64,000 bases of DNA from Lutibacter sp. B2 (GCA_015686845.1 JADPRS010000001.1:155218-219217), one strand, 5' to 3'; positions 43,394 through 53,426 are shown, counted from the stretch's first letter. The notes: generated by a model from the letters alone, not told the origin. Numbers and translations: made by a program.

Positions 43394-44065
43394 TTATTTT
43401 GCCTCTTCTTCCCATTTTACACATTTGATTCCCTCGATCTTTCTAATACTATTAAATAAAATCTCCGTTTCAAAATTATAAGGAATCTTCAATACAACAT
43501 CCAGATGTAAATTTCCAGATATTTCATCATTTTCTGAAGTGGATAGCTCCATATGTTTAATAATAATATTACATCCCCCTATTGTTGTTCCTACTTCTCC
43601 AATCAATCCAGGTCTTTCATGTCCTATTATATGCAACATCTTATATTTAGATTTAAACATACTTTTTTCAAAAAATCCTAAACTCACTAGCGTAAATAAT
43701 ACAATACCCGCTGTAATCAATCCACCTAAATAATATCCATTCCCTATTGCAAGTCCAATACATCCACAAACCCACAAGCTTGCAGCGGTAGTTAGTCCAT
43801 GTATGGAGCTCCCTTGAACCATAATGGTTCCCGCACCTAAAAAGCCGATTCCACTAACCACTTGTGCTGCTAACCTTGCTGGATCTCCGCCCAATCCTAT
43901 AAATCCATGCATAGAAACCAACATTATAAGGGCCGATCCTACCGTAACTAAAATATGCGTTCTAAGTCCAGCAGGTCGATTATGGGCTTCTCTTTCTATT
44001 CCAACCAATCCACCTAAAATAGCCGCCAAAACAAGTCTTAGGACGACCTCATACTCACTAATCAT
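43394..44065 (-). CDS. MgtC/SapB family membrane protein
   Basis: A 223-residue protein. The N-terminal 140 residues form four or five helices with the MgtC signature GGLVGIEREAHNRPAGLRTHILV and GIGFLGAGTIM. The C-terminal 75 residues form a soluble ACT-like domain (PGLIGEVGTTIGG). In pathogens MgtC supports survival at low Mg2+ by modulating the ATP synthase; for environmental clostridia the role is not defined. GGAGGGGG precedes the ATG. It follows the YfmL-like helicase by 28 nt in the same direction. Confidence 0.9.
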   Translation of the reverse strand: MISEYEVVLRLVLAAILGGLVGIEREAHNRPAGLRTHILVTVGSALIMLVSMHGFIGLGGDPARLAAQVVSGIGFLGAGTIMVQGSSIHGLTTAASLWVCGCIGLAIGNGYYLGGLITAGIVLFTLVSLGFFEKSMFKSKYKMLHIIGHERPGLIGEVGTTIGGCNIIIKHMELSTSENDEISGNLHLDVVLKIPYNFETEILFNSIRKIEGIKCVKWEEEAK

Positions 44066-44093
44066 TTCTCCCCCTCCATCAACTCACCATTTA

Positions 44094-45260
44094 TTATTCT
44101 TTATTTGAACCCTTTTCAATAATTTCCTTTACAGTGACTATTTTACCTTGTCTTAGCTGTATAGGTGTCACTTCAATATTTAAATATTTCATCATCTTAT
44201 ACATAATGAATTTTTCTCTATCTTTTACAATATTAATAACTTCTCCCTCTTTGTTCATTCTTCCAGTACGCCCTGCACGATGCAAATAATCTGTATTATT
44301 TAATGGTAAATCCATGTTAAATACATTAGTTACATCTTTAAAGTCCATTCCCCTTGTAAATAAATCTGTTGTTACAAGAATTCTTAATTTCCCCTTATTA
44401 AAAGCGTCTAACAAATGCTGTCTCTCTTGATTTTTTGTTCTCGTTTGTATTCCACCTACTAAAAATCCTAATGACTTTAATTCTTTTGTAAATCTATCTA
44501 CATTTTCATTCTTATTAATAAAAACCAAAGATTTTTTAGGTTTTATTGACGTTAATATTTCGCCCAACGTTTCTGTCTTCGTTGGTGCTTTACTAACAAT
44601 ATACTCATGCTTAATACGACTAGGAACTGGTTTTGCATGATCTAAATGAATTTTTATAGGATCTTGCATGATTTCTTCTAATACTGTTTTTGCTTCTTGT
44701 GAAAGGGTCGCTGAAAAACTAACAATTTGTCTTTCTTTTAATGTACCTTTAACAACAGCTAAAACTTTTTCTTTTAGACCTTTTTTTAGTATTTGATCTA
44801 CTTCATCTAATGCAATGGTTTTAATCTCATGAAATTTCACTTTCTTTTCACTTGCCATATGTAATAGTCTTCCTGGTGTTGCAATAATCAATTGTGGCTT
44901 ATTTTTTAATTTTGTTATTTGTCTTCTAATGTCCATTCCCTCTACAACAGCTTCTACAACAATATCTGTTCCTTTGATAATGTTCTTTGCTTCTTTATGA
45001 ATTTGAAGACTCAATTCTCTACTAGGTGCTAACACTACCATTTGTAGTTTCTTTTGAGAAGCATCTATATTTTGAATCATGGGTAATAGATAGGCAAATG
45101 TCTTTCCTGTTCCAGTCTTTGCTTTTCCAATAATATCTTTTCCTTCTAAAGCATATGGAAAAGCTTCAGATTGTATTTCTGTAGGTTCTTTTATATCCAT
45201 CTCATTCAAATTGTTTATTATAAAATCTTTAAATTTATAATCATTAAATAGTTTATTCAC
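44094..45260 (-). CDS. DEAD-box-type RNA helicase, YfmL-like, with DEVD in motif II
   Basis: A 388-residue minimal helicase without C-terminal extension. Motifs in order are the Q motif EPTEIQ, AKTGTGKT, APSRELSL, TPGRLLHM, motif II DEVD in place of DEAD, SATLS, VTTDLFTRGMD and HRAGRTGR. Bacillus YfmL, which has DETD, is the closest in layout and is linked to ribosome assembly. The substitution keeps the two catalytic acidic residues, so activity is expected. GTG start with AAGGAG 9 nt upstream. It has a clear own promoter. Confidence 0.9.
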   Translation of the reverse strand: MNKLFNDYKFKDFIINNLNEMDIKEPTEIQSEAFPYALEGKDIIGKAKTGTGKTFAYLLPMIQNIDASQKKLQMVVLAPSRELSLQIHKEAKNIIKGTDIVVEAVVEGMDIRRQITKLKNKPQLIIATPGRLLHMASEKKVKFHEIKTIALDEVDQILKKGLKEKVLAVVKGTLKERQIVSFSATLSQEAKTVLEEIMQDPIKIHLDHAKPVPSRIKHEYIVSKAPTKTETLGEILTSIKPKKSLVFINKNENVDRFTKELKSLGFLVGGIQTRTKNQERQHLLDAFNKGKLRILVTTDLFTRGMDFKDVTNVFNMDLPLNNTDYLHRAGRTGRMNKEGEVINIVKDREKFIMYKMMKYLNIEVTPIQLRQGKIVTVKEIIEKGSNKE

Positions 45261-45288
45261 AAATGACGACTCCTTTTTATTTTTTTAT

Positions 45289-45317
45289 AGTATATCCTTA
45301 CTTTAAACTAAAATCAA
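45289..45317 (-). promoter_or_regulatory. Sigma-A promoter of the YfmL-like helicase
   Basis: On the minus strand TTGATT, a 17-bp spacer and TATACT, about 29 nt upstream of the GTG start. It probably also serves mgtC-like and EamA genes downstream. Confidence 0.65.
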
Positions 45318-45409
45318 ACACTTTACTATCTTTTATTTAAAATTTTGTAGCACTTTTATATCTCTCGCATAGGATGATAGTATCAGCACTATAAGTGAGG
45401 TGAGAAAAC

Positions 45410-45853
45410 ATGGCTTATTCAGACCGAGAATTACTTGCAAGAATTATAAAGTGTGAAGCTGGTGGAGAAGGAGAAAATGGCATGAAAGGCGTTGCAACAG
45501 TTATTATGAATAGAGTTAGAGTTCCCTATGGAGAATACCATAGCTTGAATCAAGGTGATGTGCGAAAAGTAATTTATCAAAAAGGCCAATTTGATTGTGT
45601 TCGCTCAGTCCTTAGAGGAATTCCTAACCCTCAAACTATTTGGGCAAGTCCACCAGAACAAATCCATTATGATATAGCTGATTGGGCACTTTCAGGTAAC
45701 AGATTATTTAATATTGGTTATTCATTATGGTACTTCAATCCATTTAAACCCGCTTGTCCTTATGAATTCCCGAGAAATGGAACAGGCAGTTTTCAAGTAA
45801 AAGTAACGCAACATTGCTTCTATAATCCAACAGAACTTTATGCTCAAACTTAA
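45410..45853 (+). CDS. cwlJ: Spore cortex-lytic enzyme, CwlJ type
   Basis: A 147-residue Hydrolase_2 domain protein with no signal peptide, as in CwlJ and unlike SleB. LLARIIKCEAGGEGENGMKGVATVIMNR is the catalytic Glu region (given here as one motif at residues 9-36), and LWYFNPFKPACP with the final QHCFYNPTELY completes the domain. It is made in the mother cell, sits in the coat and degrades cortex muropeptides on germination. AGGTG lies 7 nt upstream of the ATG. The next gene encodes GerQ, the protein that holds CwlJ in the coat. No clear sigma-E or sigma-K promoter could be defined by eye. Confidence 0.9.
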   Translation: MAYSDRELLARIIKCEAGGEGENGMKGVATVIMNRVRVPYGEYHSLNQGDVRKVIYQKGQFDCVRSVLRGIPNPQTIWASPPEQIHYDIADWALSGNRLFNIGYSLWYFNPFKPACPYEFPRNGTGSFQVKVTQHCFYNPTELYAQT

Positions 45854-45909
45854 TCATTACTTATAATTATTATGTCCCTTTTAAATTATATAATTAAGGA
45901 GGATTATCC

Positions 45910-46293
45910 ATGTTTAACAATACTTATCCAAATCATTTTTTTCCAAAGATGCCCATGTATCCAATGATGCCTGGTGTACCTACACCTTCTTCTGCTATGC
46001 CAGATTATCCCCAAGATACTGAACCCGAAACACCTATCACTGTACCACCTAATTTTGAAATTGTACCACCCCCACCTGTACAGGATGACATTAATTACAC
46101 ACAAGGATTTCTTACAACTAAAATTGGTCAATATGTAAAAATCGAATTTTTAATTGGTACCAATCTATTTATCGACCGAGAGGGTAAATTATTAGATGTT
46201 GGAATTAGCTATGTTGTAATTCAAGAACCCGAAACAGATAACGAACTAATGTGTGATATTTATTCTATTAAATTCGTAGAAATATTTAACTAG
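45910..46293 (+). CDS. gerQ: Spore coat protein GerQ
   Basis: A 127-residue protein. The first 60 residues are rich in Pro, Met and acidic residues (FFPKMPMYPMMPGVP), typical of coat proteins. The remaining half, from INYTQGFLTTKIGQYVKIE to IYSIKFVEIF, matches the conserved beta domain of GerQ (YwdL). In Bacillus GerQ is cross-linked into the coat and is required for CwlJ localisation. It lies 56 nt downstream of cwlJ in the same direction with a good Shine-Dalgarno (AAGGAGG), so the two are an operon, and a terminator follows. Confidence 0.88.
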   Translation: MFNNTYPNHFFPKMPMYPMMPGVPTPSSAMPDYPQDTEPETPITVPPNFEIVPPPPVQDDINYTQGFLTTKIGQYVKIEFLIGTNLFIDREGKLLDVGISYVVIQEPETDNELMCDIYSIKFVEIFN

Positions 46294-46302
46294 TAATTAA
46301 GA

Positions 46303-46340
46303 TAGAAAGACTACTTTTTTATAATAAGTAGTCTTTTCTA
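46303..46340 (+). terminator. Terminator of cwlJ-gerQ
   Basis: GACTACTT and AAGTAGTC form the core stem, extended by TAGAAA/TTTTCTA pairs and ending in a short T-run. Confidence 0.8.
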
Positions 46341-46405
46341 TGTAACAAAACAAGTACACTTAGCATATTTATATTATAGATATTTAAGAAAGGTGTTGAT
46401 TTTTA

Positions 46406-47044
46406 ATGATGTATAATCCTTACATGCAGTATTCTTACCAAAACATTGTTATTCCTTCATACGTAAGAATACTCCACGCCTCCCCTGATGCACCACCCGT
46501 TGATGTATATGCTAGTGGTAAACTAATTGCTAAAAACTTAAAATATAAACAATTTACAGAATATCTACCTTTAATTCCTGGTAAATACAGCATCCTTGTT
46601 TATCCTGCTGGAACAACCACTACACCTGTCATCAATACAAGCTTGGATGTAATGCCTAATTCAGACTATACAGTAGCAGCTACAGGCCTTCTAAAGAATA
46701 TAAAACCACTTGTTATACCAGATACTGCATCTGCCATGATGCCAGGAATGTCACAATTAAAATTTGTACATCTATCCCCTAATGCACCTATGGTAGATGT
46801 TACTTTACCAGATGGAACCATACTATTTAGAAATGTAGAATTTAAAGAAATTACACCAAATCTTATTATTCCCCCAGCAAATTATACAATACAACTTCGT
46901 TTAGCAGGTACAGATAAAGTTGCACTTAACGCTCCAAATCAATTAGTAAAACTCAATAGATATTATACGATATATGCAGTAGGTCTTGCAGGAGATACGC
47001 CTCCTTTACAAATTCTAACCGCTTTAGATAAAAGTTCTTATTAA
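46406..47044 (+). CDS. DUF4397 domain protein, possible spore-surface protein
   Basis: A 212-residue protein with two DUF4397 beta-sandwich repeats, each beginning with the same pattern: VRILHASPDAPPVDVYA near residue 18 and LKFVHLSPNAPMVDVTL near residue 114. There is no signal peptide; the N-terminus MMYNPYMQYSYQN is Tyr/Pro/Met-rich like coat proteins. AAAGGTG is 10 nt upstream. Its position next to cwlJ-gerQ suggests, but does not show, a role in the spore coat. It has a terminator on each side and so its own transcript. Confidence 0.82.
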   Translation: MMYNPYMQYSYQNIVIPSYVRILHASPDAPPVDVYASGKLIAKNLKYKQFTEYLPLIPGKYSILVYPAGTTTTPVINTSLDVMPNSDYTVAATGLLKNIKPLVIPDTASAMMPGMSQLKFVHLSPNAPMVDVTLPDGTILFRNVEFKEITPNLIIPPANYTIQLRLAGTDKVALNAPNQLVKLNRYYTIYAVGLAGDTPPLQILTALDKSSY

Positions 47045-47057
47045 ATATTCAAATAAT

Positions 47058-47088
47058 AAAAATCTGAGATAACAGATCTCAGATTTTT
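47058..47088. terminator. Bidirectional terminator, end of the chemosensory operon
   Basis: AAAAATCTGAGAT and ATCTCAGATTTTT form a 13-bp stem with a 5-nt loop between the DUF4397 gene and the receptor gene. Confidence 0.92.
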
Positions 47089-47093
47089 GCTAT

Positions 47094-50009
47094 TTAACTT
47101 TTAAACTTCTGTAAAAGACCTTCAAGCCTTTCTGCTAGCTCCGAAAGCTCTTTGGCAGCATTACTTATATCTATTGCCCCTTGTGCTGTATCTCTTGATG
47201 CAATACTTATTTCTCCAATACTTAGTGCAATCTCATTGCTGCTTCTTACAATTTCCTCTGAAGTCTTAGCAACTTCACGTACTCTATCATTAGACTTTTC
47301 AGTATTTCGTGCCACTTCATTCGATGCAATAAATAATTCAGAAGCAGAACAAGCTACTTCATTTACACCTTTTGCAACTTCAACAGTACTTCTTGTTACA
47401 TCTTTTGCATTATTTGCTACTCCTTCAATTTCTTTCGTAATCAAATTCACTCTATCTGCTGATGAAGCTATAGCATTAGAAATTTCTCCTGTTGTTATGG
47501 ATTGTTCTGTAACTGCTGACGCTATTGTATTTGTTATACTCGTAGTTTCTCTAATAACTTCTATTATTGTATCCACTGCTTTTACTGCATCTAAAGTATT
47601 TTCATTCATCGTTTCGATCTGTTGGCTTATCTCATCTGTAGCTTCTGCTGTTTGTTTTGCAAGCTCTTTTACTTCATTTGCTACTACAGCAAAACCTTTA
47701 CCTGCTTCCCCTGCACCTGCTGCTTCAATTGCTGCATTAAGGGCTAACATATTTGTTTGATCTGCTATATCGTTTATTACATCAACAATCTTTCCTATTT
47801 GTTTTGATGATTTGCTTAACCTATACATAATTTCTTGTGTATCATTTGCTTTTCTTTCTGCATTTTCTGTAATATTTCTTCCACGCTCACAATTTTCACT
47901 TACATCATTTATAGAAATATTCATTTCTTTTACTGCTATTACAACACTTCCCACTGAATTAGATATCTCTTTTGAAGAGTTTGATACCATATTGATACTA
48001 TTAGAAATCTCTTCAACTAGTTTTGTTGAATCATTCACGCCTGTGGAGCTTTGTTCTGATGCAGCAGCAATATTTCTAATGGTTGCATTCATTTCTTCTA
48101 CTGCGGATGCAATTACATTCATATTTTCACTTGTCTCAGAAAAGGCTGTTGCTGTTTCTTCCATATTTACTGAAATTTCTTCTGATGTACTGCTCACAAT
48201 ATCTGTTTGTGCATTCATTTCCTCACTATTAGATGCCATAGTATCTGAAACTATTAGTAATTCTTTTGATGATTCATTTAATGTCTTTGTAGTCGTATGT
48301 ATATCTTCTATCATTTCTTTTATTGATAAAATAGAGTGATTCAATGCATTTTTTATTCCAGCAAAATCTCCCTTGTAATCTCCTTTCATAGGAACTGAGA
48401 AATTTCCTTTAGCCATTTTATCCAAGACATTCGATGCTTCTTTTATAGGCTCTGCAAAGGCTTCTAATGTATCATTTATACCTTCAATCACTTTTTTAAA
48501 TCCAATAATTTTAAATTCATCAGGATTTCCTTTTGTATCAAGTTTTCCTTCTAATACATCATTTACTAATTTTTCAATCGTATTTACTGCTCTATTTTCT
48601 TCTGTTATATCAATAAAGTATTCTAATGCTCCAATAATATTTCCATTTTCATCTTTAATAGGTGCTCCTGTATAACGAATAGGCAAATCGCCAAAGGGCG
48701 TCTGTCCAATTGTATTTCCTGTAAAAATACCATTTTCTTTTAATGCTCTTGTTAATTGACAATCCTTCGTATTGGTGTGATCAGATCTAAATAATGCCTC
48801 TCTCTTTTTTCCTATACATTCATTAGGTGTTTTCCCAATAACTTTTGCTGCTGATGGATTTACATATAAAAGTGTATGTTCTGTATCCACTGCTAAAACC
48901 CCTGTGGGAATATTATTAAGATAGGCTACTTTTCTTTGGGCATCTTCATTTATTTCCTCTACCTTGTCCATAAACTGATTAAAATATTTTGCCAATTTTC
49001 CAACTTCATCTTCAGATAATACTTCTATTCTTTTCGTAAGGTCTGCATCCCCACTAGCAATTTTTTTCATCATATCCGTTGTATCAACAAGAACCTTTAA
49101 GCTTCGTTTAATTACAATGCTTAAAAAAACAGCAATAATAACTGCTAATATTATTGTTATTAGTATAAATCTATCTCTCATTGCATTTACATTCCCTAAT
49201 AAATCACTTCTAATAGTAGTCATAGCAATAGACCATCCGGTAGATTTCACAGGTGCATATGCACATAGTTTTTCTTTTCCTTCAAAATGATAGTACCCAA
49301 CATCTTTTTTTCCAGCAACCATTTTCTTTGATATTTCAACCAATTCTTCATTTCCATGCTCCAATGTATTTACTTTCAATATATTTTCTGCTATAGGATG
49401 TGAAATAGTTATACCACTTTTATTTATCATATACCCATATCCAGATTCTCCTACTTTCTCTTTATTTATTTTATAATTTATTTGCGTCATTTCAATTGTA
49501 GCACCAAATATACCTATGACATTGTTAAGATCATCTTTAATGGGTGCTGCTATTACAATAATAGGAACCCCTGTCGTTTTAGACATAACTGGCTCTGATA
49601 TAACAGTTTTACCAGTTTCCATAACTTCTTTAAAATATTCTCTATCATAAATATTCAGAGTTTCCCCCTTATCCGTATTAGAATTCCCATTTGTATCAGC
49701 TATGAAAATCACACTATAACTACTATGAACATTTTTACGTTCTGAAAGATATCCTTGAATTCTATCCCAATCCATAGATTTTACCTCTTCAGTTGTGGCC
49801 AATATCTCTACTTCTGTTTTCCACAGTATCAAAAGCTGATCTACATATGTAACCAATTTTTCTACTTTGCTTATTCCTATTTTTTCAATATCATCATATA
49901 TTATTTTCTTTGCAGACGAATAACCACTATACGATATGAGCATAAAACCAATAATAAATAAAACAAGTACAAATGCTATAATTTTTACTCTCAAACTTGA
50001 TTTTTTCAT
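47094..50009 (-). CDS. Methyl-accepting chemotaxis protein with Cache, HAMP and PAS domains
   Basis: A 971-residue receptor. Membrane segments at about 9-30 and 281-300 enclose a double-Cache-type ligand domain (motifs [13 protein letters not shown] and [10 protein letters not shown]). HAMP follows (301-355), then a PAS domain (about 362-475) with Cys and His in [10 protein letters not shown], a second HAMP-like helix region (480-560) and a long signalling coiled coil. The CheA/CheW-binding tip is [20 protein letters not shown] at about 747-766. The extra cytoplasmic PAS means both external ligand and an internal cue (redox, gas or cofactor) could be sensed. GGGGG precedes the ATG. It is the last gene of the chemosensory operon, 14 nt after cheW. 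Confidence 0.95.
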   Translation of the reverse strand: MKKSSLRVKIIAFVLVLFIIGFMLISYSGYSSAKKIIYDDIEKIGISKVEKLVTYVDQLLILWKTEVEILATTEEVKSMDWDRIQGYLSERKNVHSSYSVIFIADTNGNSNTDKGETLNIYDREYFKEVMETGKTVISEPVMSKTTGVPIIVIAAPIKDDLNNVIGIFGATIEMTQINYKINKEKVGESGYGYMINKSGITISHPIAENILKVNTLEHGNEELVEISKKMVAGKKDVGYYHFEGKEKLCAYAPVKSTGWSIAMTTIRSDLLGNVNAMRDRFILITIILAVIIAVFLSIVIKRSLKVLVDTTDMMKKIASGDADLTKRIEVLSEDEVGKLAKYFNQFMDKVEEINEDAQRKVAYLNNIPTGVLAVDTEHTLLYVNPSAAKVIGKTPNECIGKKREALFRSDHTNTKDCQLTRALKENGIFTGNTIGQTPFGDLPIRYTGAPIKDENGNIIGALEYFIDITEENRAVNTIEKLVNDVLEGKLDTKGNPDEFKIIGFKKVIEGINDTLEAFAEPIKEASNVLDKMAKGNFSVPMKGDYKGDFAGIKNALNHSILSIKEMIEDIHTTTKTLNESSKELLIVSDTMASNSEEMNAQTDIVSSTSEEISVNMEETATAFSETSENMNVIASAVEEMNATIRNIAAASEQSSTGVNDSTKLVEEISNSINMVSNSSKEISNSVGSVVIAVKEMNISINDVSENCERGRNITENAERKANDTQEIMYRLSKSSKQIGKIVDVINDIADQTNMLALNAAIEAAGAGEAGKGFAVVANEVKELAKQTAEATDEISQQIETMNENTLDAVKAVDTIIEVIRETTSITNTIASAVTEQSITTGEISNAIASSADRVNLITKEIEGVANNAKDVTRSTVEVAKGVNEVACSASELFIASNEVARNTEKSNDRVREVAKTSEEIVRSSNEIALSIGEISIASRDTAQGAIDISNAAKELSELAERLEGLLQKFKS

Positions 50010-50023
50010 ATATATATATCCCC

Positions 50024-50455
50024 CTATTTATTCAGTAAAATTTGCTCTGAATCAATAATCATAATTAACTCATCTTCAAACTTTACTACTTCCTTTAAGT
50101 ACTTACCTTCCATATTTCCTAAATTTGCAGGTGGAAGCTCACACCAATTATCTTCGATTGTAATAACATCTTTCGCTTTGTCAATAAGAAGTCCTACATA
50201 ATGGCGGTTATTCGGATTTGTTTTTAAAATAATACATGAAGTTTGTTGGTTATTCAAACTATTTCCATGTTGAAGAATTTCAGAAAGATTAAACAATGTA
50301 ACAATCTGTCCCCTCATATTAAACAGCCCTGCAATATATTTAGGTGCTTCAGGTACTGGATTAAATTCTACATTTCTATTGATTTCTTTTACTTTTGTGA
50401 TATCTATTCCGAACAATTCATCTCCTAAATAAAAGACCAATAAAGTTCCCTTCAT
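50024..50455 (-). CDS. cheW: Chemotaxis coupling protein CheW
   Basis: A 143-residue SH3-like scaffold that links receptors to CheA. It has the family segments [37 protein letters not shown] (with the NMRG motif) and [19 protein letters not shown] is upstream of the ATG. It lies between the receiver-phosphatase gene (32-nt gap) and the receptor gene (14-nt gap), so this receptor, CheW and the CheA upstream most likely form one array. Confidence 0.95.
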   Translation of the reverse strand: MKGTLLVFYLGDELFGIDITKVKEINRNVEFNPVPEAPKYIAGLFNMRGQIVTLFNLSEILQHGNSLNNQQTSCIILKTNPNNRHYVGLLIDKAKDVITIEDNWCELPPANLGNMEGKYLKEVVKFEDELIMIIDSEQILLNK

Positions 50456-50487
50456 ATTCTTCCTCCCATTTTATTTTAGTTTTTAAA

Positions 50488-51645
50488 TCACTTTATTTTA
50501 AATAACATCAATGCAACATCATCAGCAAAATCTTTTGTATTTCCTTCATCAGATGAACAAAGTAAGTTGTCCACAAATTTTTTAGGATCTGTCTCTATTA
50601 AATTGAATTTTTCTGATACATAATTGTACATACTAGTCCAATCTTCAAAAACGCCATTTTTTCGTTTACTAAATAGCCCATCCGTATATACTAAAATTGC
50701 ATCTCCCTTTTCAATTTTTGTATATTTATTTTCATACTTTGCATTTTCAAATATTCCCACTATAAAACCATTTTGCGTTAGCATTTGTACCCTTTCTTCT
50801 TTTTTCTCAAATACGATTGGATATGGATGACCTGCATTTGAATATATTAACTTATCTTTTCTTATACATCCTACAAATGCTGTAAATGCAGTATGATTAA
50901 AATAATCGCTAGGATCAAACATATCTATCACTATATTATTCATATTTTCTAATACTTCTTTAGGTGAATTATTATGATACTTAATGCAATCATTAAACAA
51001 CACTTTTACCATGGAAGATACCATCGCAGCAGCAATCCCATGACCAACTACATCTGCTATTATAAACCAAATATCATCCCCTAGGATCACACAATCAAAA
51101 ATATCACCGCCTATTTCTATAGAAGGTAAATACCTAGTATATATATCTATTTTATCTAAACACTTTGACTTAGGCATCATAATATTTTGAAATAGATGTG
51201 CATTGTTTAATTCATCTTTTATTTTTTCACTTAATTTTTTAATCAATTTTTTCTGTTCATAATGTTTTAGGGCATTTTTTACTTTTAATGGTAGTACTAT
51301 TTTCATCTCATCTGGAGAAAGTGGTTTTGCAAAATAATCCAATGCACCATTTTGTAATGATTTTTCTATATTTTCTATATCTGTTAAAGCAGAATTCACA
51401 ATAATGGGTATGTCCTTATACAATGGATTTGACTTTAACGCTATCAATACTTCATATCCATCCTTCTCAGGCATCATTAAATCAAGTATGATCAAATCAA
51501 TTTCTCTTTCTTTAACTATTTCTAATGCTTCATTGCCATCCTTTGCTTCATAATATATACTATCTTTTAATTTTTTCTGTAATAATGCTTTCATAAGCAT
51601 TCTATTTACAAACATATCATCTGCAATTAAAATACTATAGCTCAT
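50488..51645 (-). CDS. Response regulator with PP2C (RsbU/SpoIIE-type) phosphatase domain
   Basis: About 385 residues. A receiver domain (about 1-120, phosphoacceptor in LIILDLMMPEKDG, Lys in FAKPLSP) is joined by a coiled coil to a PP2C domain (about 165-385). The metal-binding Asp residues are in GGDIFDC, ADVVGHGIAAAM, YTDGLFS and FADDVALML, so it should be an active Ser/Thr phosphatase. Such proteins usually dephosphorylate an anti-anti-sigma factor of the SpoIIAA/RsbV type; none is in this operon. ATG 51645 follows AGGAGA by 6 nt. Phosphorylation by CheA would be the expected trigger. Confidence 0.9.
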   Translation of the reverse strand: MSYSILIADDMFVNRMLMKALLQKKLKDSIYYEAKDGNEALEIVKEREIDLIILDLMMPEKDGYEVLIALKSNPLYKDIPIIVNSALTDIENIEKSLQNGALDYFAKPLSPDEMKIVLPLKVKNALKHYEQKKLIKKLSEKIKDELNNAHLFQNIMMPKSKCLDKIDIYTRYLPSIEIGGDIFDCVILGDDIWFIIADVVGHGIAAAMVSSMVKVLFNDCIKYHNNSPKEVLENMNNIVIDMFDPSDYFNHTAFTAFVGCIRKDKLIYSNAGHPYPIVFEKKEERVQMLTQNGFIVGIFENAKYENKYTKIEKGDAILVYTDGLFSKRKNGVFEDWTSMYNYVSEKFNLIETDPKKFVDNLLCSSDEGNTKDFADDVALMLFKIK

Positions 51646-51724
51646 AGTCATTCTCCTCACATTTCAAATCCTAGATTCACACTAATATTCCCTAATGAAG
51701 TTTCTCTATCAACTACAATTAATA

Positions 51725-52198
51725 TTAATCCAAGTAATATACTTTTAGATCTATTTCTAAATTTTCTACTATGAATTTTTTAAATATATTTGTAACACAT
51801 GATTTATGTACAATATAATGATTCTTCCCTACGATTGTAAAAGGTGGTGTTAAATCAAAATAATATTCTGTATTTATTAACTGAGCTTTTATCCTACCTG
51901 TAATCATATTTACCAATTCAGCTACCCCATCATATAGATCTTCATCTTCTAGTTCAAAAGGAGGAATTCCTGTCATATAAGCTACGATAGTGGCAGCTGA
52001 TTCTTTTGTCATAGACAATGAAAAAATAGCATTCCTTTTTCCAAAAATGAACATCATCCCCGAAATTTCCACCGTGCTTATGTGGTCTTCTTCATCATTT
52101 TTATAATGCTCATCTATATTAAAACCTGTCATCGTTTCTATAACATCTTTTACAGCATTTGTACATGCTCCTTCTACAAGTTCTCTATCAATATTCAT
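51725..52198 (-). CDS. cheX: CheX-like CheY-P phosphatase
   Basis: About 157 residues of the CheC/CheX/FliY phosphatase family. The active-site helix ELVNMITGRIK carries the paired Glu and Asn that insert into CheY. The beginning DRELVEGACTNAVKDVIETM and central GIPPFELED also fit CheX. It should shorten the life of phosphorylated receiver domains made by the same operon. ATG 52198 is preferred: GGGTG lies in the end of cheY and the gap to that gene is 2 nt. It is translationally coupled to cheY. Confidence 0.88.
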   Translation of the reverse strand: MNIDRELVEGACTNAVKDVIETMTGFNIDEHYKNDEEDHISTVEISGMMFIFGKRNAIFSLSMTKESAATIVAYMTGIPPFELEDEDLYDGVAELVNMITGRIKAQLINTEYYFDLTPPFTIVGKNHYIVHKSCVTNIFKKFIVENLEIDLKVYYLD

Positions 52199-52200
52199 GA

Positions 52201-52575
52201 TCAACACCCATTTCCTAAACATTCTAAAATCTTTTTCATCATTTCTTCTATTGTAAAAGGTTTAATCATGTAATTTTCTGCCCCAGCTTGAATAGATTTT
52301 ACAATATTTCCTTCTTCTGTTTCTGTGGTTACCATCATCACTGGAATTTTTTTATACTCATTATTTGCTTTTGCCTTTTTTAAAAATTCATATCCATTCA
52401 TACCTGGCATATTCCAATCTAATAATATTAATCCAATATTTTTATACTCCTTTTCCAATACCAAAAATCCTTCTATCCCATCACATGCTTCCAATAATTC
52501 ATATCCTAATGTTTCTACAGCACCTCTAATAATCTTCCTGACAATAGAAGAATCATCAATAGATAATATCTTCAT
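52201..52575 (-). CDS. cheY: CheY-type single-domain response regulator
   Basis: A 124-residue stand-alone receiver: SIDDSSIVRK with the acidic pair, phosphoacceptor in LLDWNMPGMNG, Thr in MMVTTETEE and Lys in MIKPFTIEEM. The GNIVKSIQAGAENYMIKPF context is that of chemotaxis-type CheY. AGAGG is 8 nt upstream of ATG 52575; GTG 52584 is in frame but too close to the Shine-Dalgarno. It follows cheR with overlapping translation signals and is coupled to cheX. Whether it docks on a flagellar motor is not known, as no flagellar genes are present here. Confidence 0.92.
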   Translation of the reverse strand: MKILSIDDSSIVRKIIRGAVETLGYELLEACDGIEGFLVLEKEYKNIGLILLDWNMPGMNGYEFLKKAKANNEYKKIPVMMVTTETEEGNIVKSIQAGAENYMIKPFTIEEMMKKILECLGNGC

Positions 52576-52580
52576 CTTCT

Positions 52581-53426
52581 TCACCTCTTTCTGTAATATG
52601 GACTATTTTGATAATAATTCTTTTCAAAATAGTCATCTTTGTTGTTTAGTAATTCCGAACTCCCTATAAACAGTAAACCTTCATCCTCTAGGGCATAGGC
52701 AATTTTCCTTACAATCTCTTCTTTGAATTCTTTCGAAAAATAAATCATCACATAACGACAAAAAACAATGTCGAACTTACCTAATAATAAAAAACTGTTT
52801 TGTAGATTAAAAGCTTTAAATCTAACTGCATTTTTAATCTTTTCATCTATTAACCATACTCTGCCTTGACTTTCAAAATATTTATTCTTATATGTTTGGT
52901 CAAGTCCCCTCATAATGGAAATACTATCATATCGTCCCATCTTTGCAATCTGCAAAACAGTACTTGAAATGTCTGTAGCCAGTATTTCAAAATCATCTAA
53001 TGTAATATCCTTTATTCCATTTTTATTTAAAAAATGATCAATACACATAATAATGGAATATGGTTCCTGTCCTGTTGAGCAAGCTGCACACCAAATTCTA
53101 ATTTTAGACTTTTCTCCATTTCTAATTTGGTTTATATATTTAGGAAGAAGAACTTCTTCTAATATAATCCACGGTATTTTATCACGAAACCAAGATGTTT
53201 CATTTGTTGTAATTGCATCAATGATTTTTTCTGTCATATGCTTGTCATCTTGCTTTATAATTTTACTATAAAATTCTGAAAAGCTAGACAAACCTGAAGA
53301 AATTAACAATCTCGATAGTCTACTTTCTATCAAATATGCTTTTTCTTCCCCTAATGAAATACCACATTTTTCCTCAATATATTTTTTCATCAGTGTAAAC
53401 TCATTAGAAGATAATTTTGGACTCAT
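52581..53426 (-). CDS. cheR: Chemoreceptor methyltransferase CheR
   Basis: A 281-residue SAM-dependent enzyme that methylates receptor glutamates. The N-terminal helical domain (MKKYIEEKCGISLGEEKAYLIESRLSRL region, residues 13-40) is followed by the catalytic domain with TTNETSWFRD, WCAACSTGQEPYSI and FDIVFCRYVMIYFS. AGGAG is 11 nt upstream of the ATG. No cheB lies in the operon, so demethylation must come from elsewhere or adaptation works differently. Confidence 0.94.
   Translation of the reverse strand: MSPKLSSNEFTLMKKYIEEKCGISLGEEKAYLIESRLSRLLISSGLSSFSEFYSKIIKQDDKHMTEKIIDAITTNETSWFRDKIPWIILEEVLLPKYINQIRNGEKSKIRIWCAACSTGQEPYSIIMCIDHFLNKNGIKDITLDDFEILATDISSTVLQIAKMGRYDSISIMRGLDQTYKNKYFESQGRVWLIDEKIKNAVRFKAFNLQNSFLLLGKFDIVFCRYVMIYFSKEFKEEIVRKIAYALEDEGLLFIGSSELLNNKDDYFEKNYYQNSPYYRKR

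Noticed and set aside
45261..45409. A sporulation sigma-E or sigma-K promoter before cwlJ.
   Set aside because: CATAGGATG partly resembles a -10 box, but no matching -35 at the right spacing was found.
47152..48339. Two long plus-strand frames (about 200 and 175 codons) opposite the chemoreceptor.
   Set aside because: They arise from the repetitive Ala/Ser/Glu codons of the receptor coiled coil on the other strand; they are rich in Ser, Ile and Phe without domain signals.
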